From: Planctomycetes bacterium ADurb.Bin069
GTDB taxonomy: Bacteria; Planctomycetota; UBA8108; UBA8890; UBA8898
Direction: 5' to 3'
Assembly (NCBI GenBank): GCA_002070955.1
Contig: MWEK01000013.1
Span: 1 to 64,000, forward strand
Length of the DNA: 64,000 nucleotides
Both the position numbers and the translations under genes were made by a program. Under the pieces are notes generated by a model. The model saw only the letters and a list, made by a program, of their open reading frames with translations. It had not been told where the DNA came from and did not search any database. Of this stretch, positions 55,724 through 64,000 are shown piece by piece (position 1 is the first letter of the stretch; each line of letters opens with the position of its first letter).

Positions 55724-58261
55724 TTACGGCGATCCGGCCGGCGATCGCGCCCGCTCCTCGAAGAACTCCTCGAGCTCGCCCAACAGCGCCGCGCGCTCCC
55801 CCACCACGGCCCGCACCGGCGGCAGCGACCGCATGAAGGTGCGGCCGTAGCTCTTCGTCGCCATGCGCTTGTCCAGCACGATGACGGCTCCGCGGTCCGT
55901 CCGGCTCCTGATCAGGCGGCCGAACCCCTGCCGCAGCTTCAGGACGGCCTGCGGCAGAGCGAAAGCGCGGAACGGATCCCGGCCGCGGGCCTTGAGGTCC
56001 TCCATGCGCGCCATCTGCAGCGGCTCCGTCGGCACCTCGAAGGGCAGGCGCGTGATGATCACGCACGAGAGCGCCTCGCCGCGCACGTCGACGCCTTGCC
56101 AAAAACTATCCGTGCCGAAAAGCACCCCCCGGCCGCTTTCCTTGAAGCGCGCCAGAAGCTGCGTGCGCGGCAGCTCCTTCTGCGCCAGCACCTCCAGCCG
56201 CAGCTCCTCCAGCGGCCCGCGCGCGGCGCGAAGCTGCTGGTCGAGCATGCCGTAGGAGGTGAAGAGGACGAATGCGCGTCCCCGCGTGATCCCGCAGGCC
56301 GCGACGATCCACTCGGCGCACTCTTGGGCGAAAAGCGGCGTGTCCACATCGGCGATATCCGCGGGCACCAGCAACACGGCCTGCCGTTCCCAGTCGAAGG
56401 GGCTCGGGACCTGGAGAAAGGCAAACCGCCCCTCCTCGAGCCCCGTCAGGCCGAGCCGGTCCGCCAGATAGGTGATCTTCCCGTCCACCGACAGCGTCGC
56501 CGACGTGAGCACGCTGGTCGGCGTCGCGCGCCAGAGGTGCTCTTCCAGCCGCGGGCCGACGGCGAGGGGCGCCGTGCGGCACACCGCGTAAGCGCGCTCC
56601 CGGTGGGTCCTCAGCTCCACCCACCGGACCTGCTCCGCATCGCCCGCGTCGGCGAAAGCCTCGAGCTCCCGCTGGACGGCGGCGAGGCGCCGGCCCGCCG
56701 CGTGAAGCTCGATCGCCGCCGGCCGCAGGCGCTCGTCCTCATCCGCGCGGACGCCGAGACCGTCCCGCAGCCTCGCGATCCTTTCCTTGAGACCGCCCAT
56801 TTGAGCCGCGCAGGCCAGACAGGCACGAAACACCTCGCTCCACGGCTCGTCCTCGCCGCGGTAGCGCAGGGACGGCTCGGCGCCGCCCGCCCCGCCGTGC
56901 GCGCTCACGCGGGCGCACAGCAGGTCGAAAAACGACCCGACAAGCGCCCGCGTCGCGTCGATGGCCGGCCCGATCCCGCCCTCGATCTCCGCGGCGAGCG
57001 CCGTCGCGCCGGCGCGGAGCAGCCTGGCTTGAAGGGCCGGCAAGGCGCCGCGCCCGGCGCGCTTCGCCGACTTCAGCCTTCCCAGGCGCCGCAGAATCCC
57101 GTGCGCCGTGAGCGTCGTCCCGAGAAACGATGAGGCCGCGGCTTCCAGATCATGGGCTTCATCGAAAATCACGTGGCGCCACGGCGGCAGAACGAGCGTC
57201 GCCGTGCGGTTGCCGCTTTCCATGCGCGCCGCCAGGTCGGCGAAGAAAAGATGGTGATTGGCCACCAACACGCTCGCGTGCGAGGCCCGCAGGCGCGCGC
57301 GGAAGTAGAAGCAGGCGCCAAACTCGGGGCAGCGCACGCCCAGGCAGCGGTCGCCGTCGGACTGGACGTGTTCCCACACGCCCGCGCGGGCTTGAAAGGG
57401 AAGATCGGAGCGGGTGCCGTCTTCGGTGCGCGCGGCCCACGCGAGCACCTGATCCAGTTCGGCGTGTTCGCGGTCGTCCTCGGCGGCGAGGGCGGTCTGC
57501 TCGGGCTCCTCCAGGAGTTCCTTGACGCGGCGCCGGCACAGGTAGTTCCCGCGGCCCTTGATGAGGGCGTAAAGGAACGGCTCCTCCCTGGACGTCTTCC
57601 AGAAGGCCGCGAAGGCGCGCTTCAGCACGGGCAGGTCCTTGCCGATGAGCTGCTCTTGCAGATTGATCGTCCCGGTGGCCACGACGACGCGGGCGCGGTT
57701 CGCCTTGGAGTACATGATCGCGGGCACGAGGTACGCGAAGGACTTGCCGCTGCCCGTACCGGCCTCGACGGCGCAGACACGCTCGTCGTTGAATGCCTCC
57801 GCCACCTTCATGGCCATGGCGAGCTGCCCGGGACGGATCTCGTAGTCGCCCGCCGCCGCGGCCAGCGGGCCGTCGGACGCGAAGAACGCCTCGATGTCCC
57901 CCTCGGCCACCGGAGTGCGCTCCGCCGGGAGCGGGGGCTCGACCACGACGTACATCCGGGAAGCCCGGTTGTCGATGATGGCGAAGCCCTTCCCCGCCGA
58001 AGCCACCTCCGCGGCGACGCGCAGGTCGGCCTTCGAGGGCCGCAGATCGCCGCTGGGGTGATTGTGGATGACCAGGTCCCAAACGTCCAGCGTGGCGAGC
58101 ATGGCGGGGACCTCGTCCGCGTCCCCGCGGGCCAGGACCTCGACGCCCGTCACCCTTCCGGCGGAGTCGGCCGCGGCGCCGAAGAACACCTCGGCGCCTC
58201 CGGCCGCTTCGATCGCGGCGGCCAGATCGCGCTGGACTTCGAGCAGCAGGGTAAGCGCCAT
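55724..58261 (-). CDS. DinG-family Fe-S helicase with N-terminal JAB/RadC-like domain
   Basis: 845 aa. Residues about 1-110 form a JAB/MPN-type domain with the metal motif HNHPSGDLRPSKAD (H-x-H-P-S-G and S-x-x-D), as in RadC and JAMM peptidases. The rest is an XPD/DinG superfamily-2 helicase: YEIRPGQLAMA, Walker A AGTGSGKSFAYL near 167, DEAHDLE near 368, and C-terminal motifs VLFTSYGMLDQQ, FGTDSFWQGVDVRGE and RQGFGRLIRS. Four Fe-S cysteines are present: NYLC near 239, then C-x4-C-x5-C in RCLGVRCPEFGAC near 304-317, the same spacing as E. coli DinG. It should unwind DNA at R-loops, forks or repair intermediates; what the JAB part cleaves is unknown. Last of a three-gene leftward run. Confidence 0.9.
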   Translation of the reverse strand: MALTLLLEVQRDLAAAIEAAGGAEVFFGAAADSAGRVTGVEVLARGDADEVPAMLATLDVWDLVIHNHPSGDLRPSKADLRVAAEVASAGKGFAIIDNRASRMYVVVEPPLPAERTPVAEGDIEAFFASDGPLAAAAGDYEIRPGQLAMAMKVAEAFNDERVCAVEAGTGSGKSFAYLVPAIMYSKANRARVVVATGTINLQEQLIGKDLPVLKRAFAAFWKTSREEPFLYALIKGRGNYLCRRRVKELLEEPEQTALAAEDDREHAELDQVLAWAARTEDGTRSDLPFQARAGVWEHVQSDGDRCLGVRCPEFGACFYFRARLRASHASVLVANHHLFFADLAARMESGNRTATLVLPPWRHVIFDEAHDLEAAASSFLGTTLTAHGILRRLGRLKSAKRAGRGALPALQARLLRAGATALAAEIEGGIGPAIDATRALVGSFFDLLCARVSAHGGAGGAEPSLRYRGEDEPWSEVFRACLACAAQMGGLKERIARLRDGLGVRADEDERLRPAAIELHAAGRRLAAVQRELEAFADAGDAEQVRWVELRTHRERAYAVCRTAPLAVGPRLEEHLWRATPTSVLTSATLSVDGKITYLADRLGLTGLEEGRFAFLQVPSPFDWERQAVLLVPADIADVDTPLFAQECAEWIVAACGITRGRAFVLFTSYGMLDQQLRAARGPLEELRLEVLAQKELPRTQLLARFKESGRGVLFGTDSFWQGVDVRGEALSCVIITRLPFEVPTEPLQMARMEDLKARGRDPFRAFALPQAVLKLRQGFGRLIRSRTDRGAVIVLDKRMATKSYGRTFMRSLPPVRAVVGERAALLGELEEFFEERARSPAGSP

Positions 58262-58277
58262 CGAAGGCCGCGCGGCC

Positions 58278-59582
58278 TCACTGCGCCGGAACGTGGGAAA
58301 CGTTCAGGTCGATCTTGACATCGCCCTTGGCGGCGTTCGCGATGGCCGGCGCGCCCCTGAAGGTATTGCCGGAGATGATGGCGGTCTTCACCTTCTCGCC
58401 GAGATCGATGTGGCGGCGCGGACGCATGAAGGCGCAGCCCTGGACGGTGAGCGCCCCGCCCCGGGCCTCCACCACGGCCGCATCCTCGGGAGCGGGCCCG
58501 CTTTCCCGGAAGAAACACTGGTTGAGCGCCACGAAGGCCTCCTCCCCGCTGAGCCTGACGTTGCGCTTCTGGGGCCCCCAGAAGTTCGAGTTGCAGAGCT
58601 GCAAGACTCCCTTCCCCTGGACCTCGATGGCGCTCTCGCAGCCGTGATTCCCCACGAACTCCCCGTTCGTGACGAGGATCCCCATGGGCTGGCTGGCCTC
58701 GACCTTGACGCAGGTCGTGCACCAGTCGGCGCCGATGCCGAGGAAGTTCCCGTTCGCCGCCCCGGCGCGGGTCGCGACGAACAGGTAGCCGATCTTGGCC
58801 CCAAACACGAAGGTGTTGAGGACGTATTCCCAGTCCGTGCGGCCGAAGATAAAGGCGTCCAGGTGCTGCTGCATGTACCACTGCGGGTGGCGCGTCTCGC
58901 TTTTGCCGCCGGCGCCGCCCACGCGCCACACGCCCGGCGTGCCGGGAAACTCGGCGCGCACCCAGTAATGCGGATTGAAGTGGACGTTCTCGATCCGGCC
59001 GATATCGGTGGTGCCATCGACGAAGATGCCGCGCCTGAGCACGCACCCGAAGACGTTGCGGATGAGGTGCAGCTCATTGGATCCCGGCCCCATGGCGATG
59101 CCTTGGAAGCAGTTCACGAACGTCACGTTCTCCACGGTGCAGTGCATGCCCGTGCCGCGGATGGCCCACGGGTAGGGCTGCACATCTTCGAGCATCTGTT
59201 CGGGGTGGACGATCGTCAGGCCGCGCACGGCGCTCGAAGGGCCCAACTGAATCGCCGCCGGGCCGTCCTCCCTGCCGCGGCCGCCGGTCAGGCAAAGCGT
59301 GCTGCCCTGCCTCCACGCGCCGTGGTGCGGCCAGGCCCAGGTGCCCTGAAGGGCCACGCCGGTGGGCACGTTCACCGAGCCCGCCAAGAGAAACAAGCCC
59401 GCCGGCACCGACACGGTCCCCCCGCCGCGGCCGGCCGCGGCGCTCAACGCTTGCGCGAAGGCGGCCGTGGCATCGGTCTTTCCATCGGCCGCGGCGCCGA
59501 AGGCGCGCACATCGATGGCCGCCTCCGCAACCACCGCGGGCGGCTCCGCCGCGCAAACCGCAAAGACGAGCGCCAAGCACAT
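58278..59582 (-). CDS. Exported pectate-lyase-like right-handed beta-helix protein
   Basis: 434 aa. A short signal (MCLALVFAVCAAEPP) precedes the classic Pectate_lyase_3 entry sequence: VRAFGAAADGKTDATAAFAQ, GGGTVSVPAGLFLLAGSVNV and a series of short parallel-helix turns (HCTVENVTFVNCFQGIAMGP, VQGCAFMRPRRHIDL). The family includes GH28 polygalacturonases, rhamnogalacturonases and phage tail spikes; the catalytic residues are not clear enough to choose. A strong SD (AAGGAGG) precedes ATG 59582. It lies 30 bp after the UroD-family gene and 16 bp before the helicase gene, so all three could share a transcript. Polysaccharide binding or cleavage is likely. Confidence 0.78.
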   Translation of the reverse strand: MCLALVFAVCAAEPPAVVAEAAIDVRAFGAAADGKTDATAAFAQALSAAAGRGGGTVSVPAGLFLLAGSVNVPTGVALQGTWAWPHHGAWRQGSTLCLTGGRGREDGPAAIQLGPSSAVRGLTIVHPEQMLEDVQPYPWAIRGTGMHCTVENVTFVNCFQGIAMGPGSNELHLIRNVFGCVLRRGIFVDGTTDIGRIENVHFNPHYWVRAEFPGTPGVWRVGGAGGKSETRHPQWYMQQHLDAFIFGRTDWEYVLNTFVFGAKIGYLFVATRAGAANGNFLGIGADWCTTCVKVEASQPMGILVTNGEFVGNHGCESAIEVQGKGVLQLCNSNFWGPQKRNVRLSGEEAFVALNQCFFRESGPAPEDAAVVEARGGALTVQGCAFMRPRRHIDLGEKVKTAIISGNTFRGAPAIANAAKGDVKIDLNVSHVPAQ

Positions 59583-59612
59583 GGTTCCTCCTTTCGCCGC
59601 GCGCCGCGCCGA

Positions 59613-60755
59613 TCAACGCTGCTCCCGGGCCGCCTCCCAGAAGGCGAGCAGGTTCGGCAGGGGCACATCGGCTTGAATGTTGTGGACCGAGGTGAACACG
59701 TAGCCGCCGCCCGGCTTGAAGGCGGCCATGTTGCGGGCCACCTCGGCCTTGACCTCCGCCGGCGTGCCGCGCGGGAAGGTGTGTTGGGTGTCGATGCCGC
59801 CGCCCCAGAACACGATCCGATCTCCGAAGCGCCGCTTGAGCCCCGCCGGCTCCATGCCCCGGGCCGCGATCTGGACGGGATTGATGATATCCACGCCGAT
59901 CTCGATGAGATCTTCGAGGTACTCGGTGACCGCGCCGCAACTGTGATAGTGGATCTTCGCGCTCGTGCGCCGCCGGATGAACTCGCACAGCCGCTTGTGG
60001 TAGGGCTTGACGAGGGCGCGGTACACCTCGGGCGGAAAGATCGGCCCGCTCTGCATGGCCAGATCGTCGCCGATGCAGATCACATCGAGCAGATCGCCCA
60101 CCGCGCCGAGGAAGTCCTCCAGGTACTCGGTCCAGTACCTGAAGGTGTGCTCCAACTGCGCTCGAATGTAGCGGTCATCCTCCATCATGTCGATGTAAAA
60201 CCGCCGGAGGCCGCGCATGTACCAGCAGACCTCGAACACGACGCCGCTGATGCCGCTCACGAGGGCGTAGGGCGTCTCGTTGCGGATTCTGAGGGCATGC
60301 TCCCGCAAGCCCTTGACGGCGTCCGGAGCGCGGCCGGAGGGCCATGGGTACCCTTCCAATTCCTCGTAGGGCACCTCGGCCAGCGGGTGCTCGACGATGT
60401 CGCAGTACAGCCCCTCGCCGGGCCCGGCGCCCGGCATGGCCCACACGACGCCGAAGCCGTCCTTGAACCCCCAGAACCCGGGCTTGACCTCGGTGAGAAC
60501 CACCGGCGGATCGAACATGCCGCCCCACACGTAGCGCGTGTCCACCTCCAGGAAGCGAAGCACCTCCTCGCTGGGCCGCGCAAGCTGCTGCGCCGGGTCC
60601 ATGATCGCGACGGGCTCGTCGAGCTTCAGGTGCTCGATCAGCTTGCGGTAGGCGCGCACGTGGATGCCCGTCTGGTGGCCTCCCAGGTCGAGGGGCACCT
60701 TGTCGGGTTCGCGGTGTTGCAGCGCGGCGAGCAGGCGCTCTCGACTCGTCATCAT
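59613..60755 (-). CDS. Uroporphyrinogen decarboxylase-family methyltransferase-like protein
   Basis: 380 aa, PF01208-type fold. It starts MTSRERLLAALQHREPDKVP, the usual opening of the non-haem UroD-like branch, and carries IHYHSCGAVTEYLEDLIEIG, where the His-x-Ser-Cys segment resembles the zinc-thiolate site of MtaA-type methyltransferases. Later come GVDIINPVQIAARGMEP and FWGGGIDTQHTFPRGTP. This branch is abundant in Planctomycetota and related heterotrophs, often among sugar genes, and the physiological substrate is unknown; haem synthesis is unlikely. ATG 60755 (MM doublet) has GAGGGAGC upstream. Confidence 0.85.
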   Translation of the reverse strand: MMTSRERLLAALQHREPDKVPLDLGGHQTGIHVRAYRKLIEHLKLDEPVAIMDPAQQLARPSEEVLRFLEVDTRYVWGGMFDPPVVLTEVKPGFWGFKDGFGVVWAMPGAGPGEGLYCDIVEHPLAEVPYEELEGYPWPSGRAPDAVKGLREHALRIRNETPYALVSGISGVVFEVCWYMRGLRRFYIDMMEDDRYIRAQLEHTFRYWTEYLEDFLGAVGDLLDVICIGDDLAMQSGPIFPPEVYRALVKPYHKRLCEFIRRRTSAKIHYHSCGAVTEYLEDLIEIGVDIINPVQIAARGMEPAGLKRRFGDRIVFWGGGIDTQHTFPRGTPAEVKAEVARNMAAFKPGGGYVFTSVHNIQADVPLPNLLAFWEAAREQR

Positions 60756-60797
60756 TCGGTCGCTCCCTCACGGCGGCGGCTTGCGCCGGTCCCTGTT

Positions 60798-60827
60798 ACG
60801 GTAGGCCACGAAGCTAGGCGGCGTCAA
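60798..60827 (-). promoter_or_regulatory. Weak promoter candidate for the UroD-family operon
   Basis: Minus strand: TTGACG (60827-60822, 5/6), an 18-bp spacer and TACCGT (60803-60798, 3/6). It is in the right place for the leftward operon, but the -10 is poor. Confidence 0.3.
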
Positions 60828-60865
60828 GGCGGCGCCGCGCTCTGGATCATCGACCGAAGGGTGCG

Positions 60866-60871
60866 TACAAT
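60866..60871 (+). promoter_or_regulatory. -10 box placed 6 nt before an ABC permease ATG (leaderless candidate)
   Basis: TACAAT (5/6) at 60866-60871, then 6 nt, then ATG 60878. The geometry is identical to miaB. No SD precedes the ATG and the -35 region (TGGATC near 60843) is weak. Confidence 0.5.
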
Positions 60872-60877
60872 CGCCGC

Positions 60878-62101
60878 ATGCCTCTTCGTCCTCCGCTCTG
60901 CATCCGCGAGGCGGTGCTCGGCGCCGCCAGGCGTCCCCTTCGCTCGCTTTTCGTTCTCCAAGCCATCATCTGGGGCAGCGCCGCGGCCGTTTTCCCCCAG
61001 GCGCTCTTCACGGGGACGCGCGAGGCGAGCCTCTCGCGCGCGGGGCAGCTCGCGGCCGACCGGATCATCGCCGCCTCGCCCGACGGACCGGTCCTGACCT
61101 CCTGGGACGAGATCGCCGCCGTCGCCGCGGCGATTCCGCGCATCAAAGCTATCACCGGGGTGGCGGTGGAGAAGAGCGCGCACGGCTGCCTCGTCGGCAC
61201 CGACGGGGCCAACCTCAACGCGCGCCGGCGCACGCTGGCGCGCGGCAGGAACTTCAATTCGGGCGAGATTGCACGCGGCGACGCGGTGTGCATCGTCGAG
61301 CCCCGCGCGATGGGCGATGACGGCAGTCCCGGCGGCGCGGAGACGCTGGTGGTCGCCGGCCGCACGCTGCGCGTCATCGGGCAGCTGGCGGACCTTCCCG
61401 CCGGGGCCGGCGGCGTGGACCCCTTCGGGCTGGACGACAGCCGCTCGTTCACCTTCCTGGCGAGGATGGTGCTGGCCGAGTTCGGCATCATGCCGCCCGG
61501 CATGGATTGGCTTAACCGCGACCAAGCCGTGTTGGCGCCCTGGCGCGTGCTGGGGGCGCCGCCCCGGTGGCTCGTCCTACGCGCCGAGCCCGAGGAGGTG
61601 GGCGCGGTCATGGAGGACCTCCAGGCGTACTTCGCCCGGCGCGGGACGCAGATCCTCTGCTACTCGAACCTCATCATCGGCGCGATCTTCAAGCCCGAGC
61701 TCGAGGGGCTGCTCGCCCTGTCCCGCGACATCTTCATCGCCTGCCTCGTGATGGGCGTCGCCGTCGTGGGGACCGCCATGCTGATCGCGGTCAACGAGCG
61801 GCGGCGCGAAATCGCCATCCGCCGCTGCGAGGGCGCCACGGCCGGCGCCATCGTCGCCCAGTTCCTCCTCGAGACCGGGGTCTTCTGTCTGCTGGGCTCC
61901 GCGCTGGGCATCCCCTTCGGCTTGGCGCTGGCCTGGACGCGCGCACGGCTCGACCCGTCGGTCCTCCTGAGTTGGGGCGTGCCGTGGGGCCACATCGCCT
62001 TCATCGTCGCCTGCGTCTTCGCCGGCGGCGTGCTGGCCGGCTGCGCGCCGGCGTACCGGGCGGCGCGGCTGGACCCGGTGGAGGTTTTCTCCCGTGGGTA
62101 G
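60878..62101 (+). CDS. MacB/FtsX-type ABC transporter permease
   Basis: 407 aa. The N-terminal TM (SLFVLQAIIWGSAAAVFPQA) is followed by an approximately 220-residue extracytoplasmic MacB_PCD-like domain. The FtsX core has three C-terminal TMs (FIACLVMGVAVVGTAMLIAV, AQFLLETGVFCLLGSALGIP and HIAFIVACVFAGGVLAGCAP). The coupling sequence ERRREIAIRRCEGAT is typical of LolCE/MacB/FtsX permeases. The product ends AARLDPVEVF, the usual family C-terminus. Its stop overlaps the next permease start by 8 bp. Probably exports or extracts an envelope lipid, lipoprotein or small molecule; the substrate is not readable. Confidence 0.85.
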   Translation: MPLRPPLCIREAVLGAARRPLRSLFVLQAIIWGSAAAVFPQALFTGTREASLSRAGQLAADRIIAASPDGPVLTSWDEIAAVAAAIPRIKAITGVAVEKSAHGCLVGTDGANLNARRRTLARGRNFNSGEIARGDAVCIVEPRAMGDDGSPGGAETLVVAGRTLRVIGQLADLPAGAGGVDPFGLDDSRSFTFLARMVLAEFGIMPPGMDWLNRDQAVLAPWRVLGAPPRWLVLRAEPEEVGAVMEDLQAYFARRGTQILCYSNLIIGAIFKPELEGLLALSRDIFIACLVMGVAVVGTAMLIAVNERRREIAIRRCEGATAGAIVAQFLLETGVFCLLGSALGIPFGLALAWTRARLDPSVLLSWGVPWGHIAFIVACVFAGGVLAGCAPAYRAARLDPVEVFSRG

Positions 62102-63304
62102 GATCGCCGCCGCGCTGGCTTTCGCCCGGCAGGGCCTGGCCGCCCGACGCGCCGAGGCGCTGCTCCTCGGCCTGACCTTCGCGGTGGTTTTCTGCACCTC
62201 GGCCTCGGCGGTGGGCGTCATCCGCAGCGGGCGGCGCGAAATCACCGCCAACATTCAGCGCCTGGGGCGCGACATCGTTCAGGTGCACAAATCGTTCTCG
62301 GCGGCGAGCTTCTTCAAGGAGCCCCTCCGCCGCGGCGATGTCGAAACGTGCCGCCGCGCCACGGGAGGATGGGCGACCGGCGTCAAGGTCTTCGTCGGCG
62401 CGCTGGCGGCCGAGCCCGGCCGCGACCACTCCGCCCTCGTCGTCCAGACGGACGCCGATTGGCCCCGCGTCAACGAGTCGACTTTCAGCGAGGGGCGCTT
62501 CTTTCGCGCGGACGAGCCGGACGCTTGCGCGCTGGACGTGTGGCTCGCGCGGGAGCTTTTCGGCAGCTCCCAGGCCGCCGGCAGGGAGATCTCCGTGGCC
62601 TTCGGCGGAGTCGCGCGGACCTTCAAGGTGGTCGGCGTCCTCGCCGACCCCCTCGCGATCCGCGCGCGCTTTCAGAACCTCGATTCCGCCAAGAACGCGC
62701 GCCACCCGGCGCTGCGCCTCCTGGAGAGCAAGAACCTTTACATTCCCCCCGGCGCCGTCGCGCCGGGGGACGACCTCTCGCTGGTTTTGATCAAGCTCCC
62801 CGGCGACGCCGCTCCTCGGGACGCCGTCGCGGCGCTCAAGCGCGCCTTCGGACCCCGGGAGGCGCAGCTTCTCTTCTGGGCGCGCGGGCCGTGGATCGAC
62901 AACATCCTGGACACCTTCGACGTGTTCCGCGCCTTCGCGAACGTCGTGTGGGTGATCTTCGTCCTGTTGGCGGCCGGCATGATCATGACCTTGAGCGGGC
63001 TCTTCATCGGCGGGCGGACGGCGGAACTCGGCATCCGACGCACCCAGGGGGCGAGCCGCGCCGCGGTGCTCGTTCAGATTCTCCTGGAGGGTCTGATGCT
63101 CCAGGGCGGCGGCGCCGTCGCCGGCACCGCGCTGAGCCCGCTGGCCGGGGCGTGGATCTGTCGCCACCTGCCCTGGAAATTCGGGATCGAGGGCCGGGAC
63201 GTCGCCCTGGTGCTGGGCGCGGGGCTCCTGACCTCGCTTGCGGCCATGCTTATCCCCGCCCTAAGGGCGGTTCAACGCGAACCCATGGATGTGCTGAGGG
63301 AATC

Positions 63305-63308
<4 letters not shown>
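62094..63308 (+). CDS. Second MacB/FtsX-type ABC transporter permease
   Basis: 404 aa, the same design as the upstream permease: an N-terminal TM (LLLGLTFAVVFCTSASAVGV), a periplasmic domain of about 220 residues, then the FtsX core (VIFVLLAAGMIMTLSGLFIG, RTAELGIRRTQGASRAAVLV and LVLGAGLLTSLAAMLIPALR). It ends AVQREPMDVLRES, the common family tail. GTG 62094 overlaps the previous stop by 8 bp, and its own TGA overlaps the next GTG (GTGA), so the three genes are translated as a unit. The two permeases probably form a heterodimer. Confidence 0.85.
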
Positions 63309-63973
<665 letters not shown>

Positions 63974-64000
63974 GCGGGGCGCGGGCGCGCGCCGCGAAAT

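Overview
The window reads as chromosome of a high-GC, Gram-negative-type (diderm) heterotrophic bacterium. Outer-membrane character is supported by a porin-like beta-barrel protein ending in Phe, lipoprotein signals and LolCDE/MacB-like permeases. The gene set resembles the PVC/Planctomycetota neighbourhood: an ECF sigma factor with a zinc-finger/VWA (YfbK-like) partner, a GldG/DUF4340 ABC cassette, a squalene-cyclase-like toroid protein, UroD-family and PIG-L proteins, and several glycan-degrading enzymes. This placement is an inference from gene content; no rRNA or other marker is present. No mobile element, CRISPR array, tRNA or rRNA was found.

Layout. 1-1650: an RCC1-type repeat gene entering from the left edge, frame-broken and decaying. 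2.1-3.9 kb: malic enzyme behind a near-consensus promoter. 3.9-18.8 kb (minus): a GH20-like glycosidase, then a 13.6-kb set transcribed leftward: ECF sigma factor, zinc-finger/TM/VWA protein, a 1131-aa secreted membrane protein and a 2319-aa giant that looks like two copies of the same module fused. An ECF-type promoter (GGAACC-N16-GTCCAA) sits upstream. This is the most system-like and least described part of the window. 19.1-26.7 kb (plus): L-rhamnose isomerase, rhamnose transporter, NCS1 permease, GH51 arabinofuranosidase and PIG-L deacetylase. 26.7-34.2 kb (minus): coiled-coil membrane protein, DUF1015 protein, cyclase-like toroid protein, nucleotide-sugar epimerase and CarB. 34.4-37.6 kb (plus): NrnA-like DHH phosphoesterase, phasin-like protein and UbiB kinase, tightly overlapped. 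37.6-39.5 kb (minus): TPR protein and porin. 39.7-44.2 kb (plus): MiaB, RibD and a large unknown protein. 44.3-49.9 kb: a four-gene Gld-type ABC operon whose last gene is DUF4340 fused to a parvulin prolyl isomerase. 50.0-51.8 kb: unknown protein and PyrF. 51.8-53.1 kb (minus): release factor 2 without the usual frameshift. 53.1-55.7 kb: HAD/dolichol-kinase-like fusion and an unknown lipoprotein. 55.7-60.8 kb (minus): UroD-family protein, pectate-lyase-like beta-helix protein and a JAB-DinG helicase fusion. 60.9-64 kb: two FtsX-type permeases and an ATPase.

How the genes work together. Carbohydrate uptake and breakdown (rhamnose, arabinofuranosides, N-acetylhexosamines, a pectate-lyase-like protein) sits beside pyrimidine synthesis (carB, pyrF), riboflavin synthesis and tRNA/translation genes. 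Promoters close to the E. coli sigma-70 consensus (TTGAC/TATAAT with 16-17 bp spacing) are frequent and readable. In at least two places they show that the longest open frame starts inside the promoter, so I moved starts downstream. Two genes have a -10 box exactly 6 nt before the ATG and may be leaderless.
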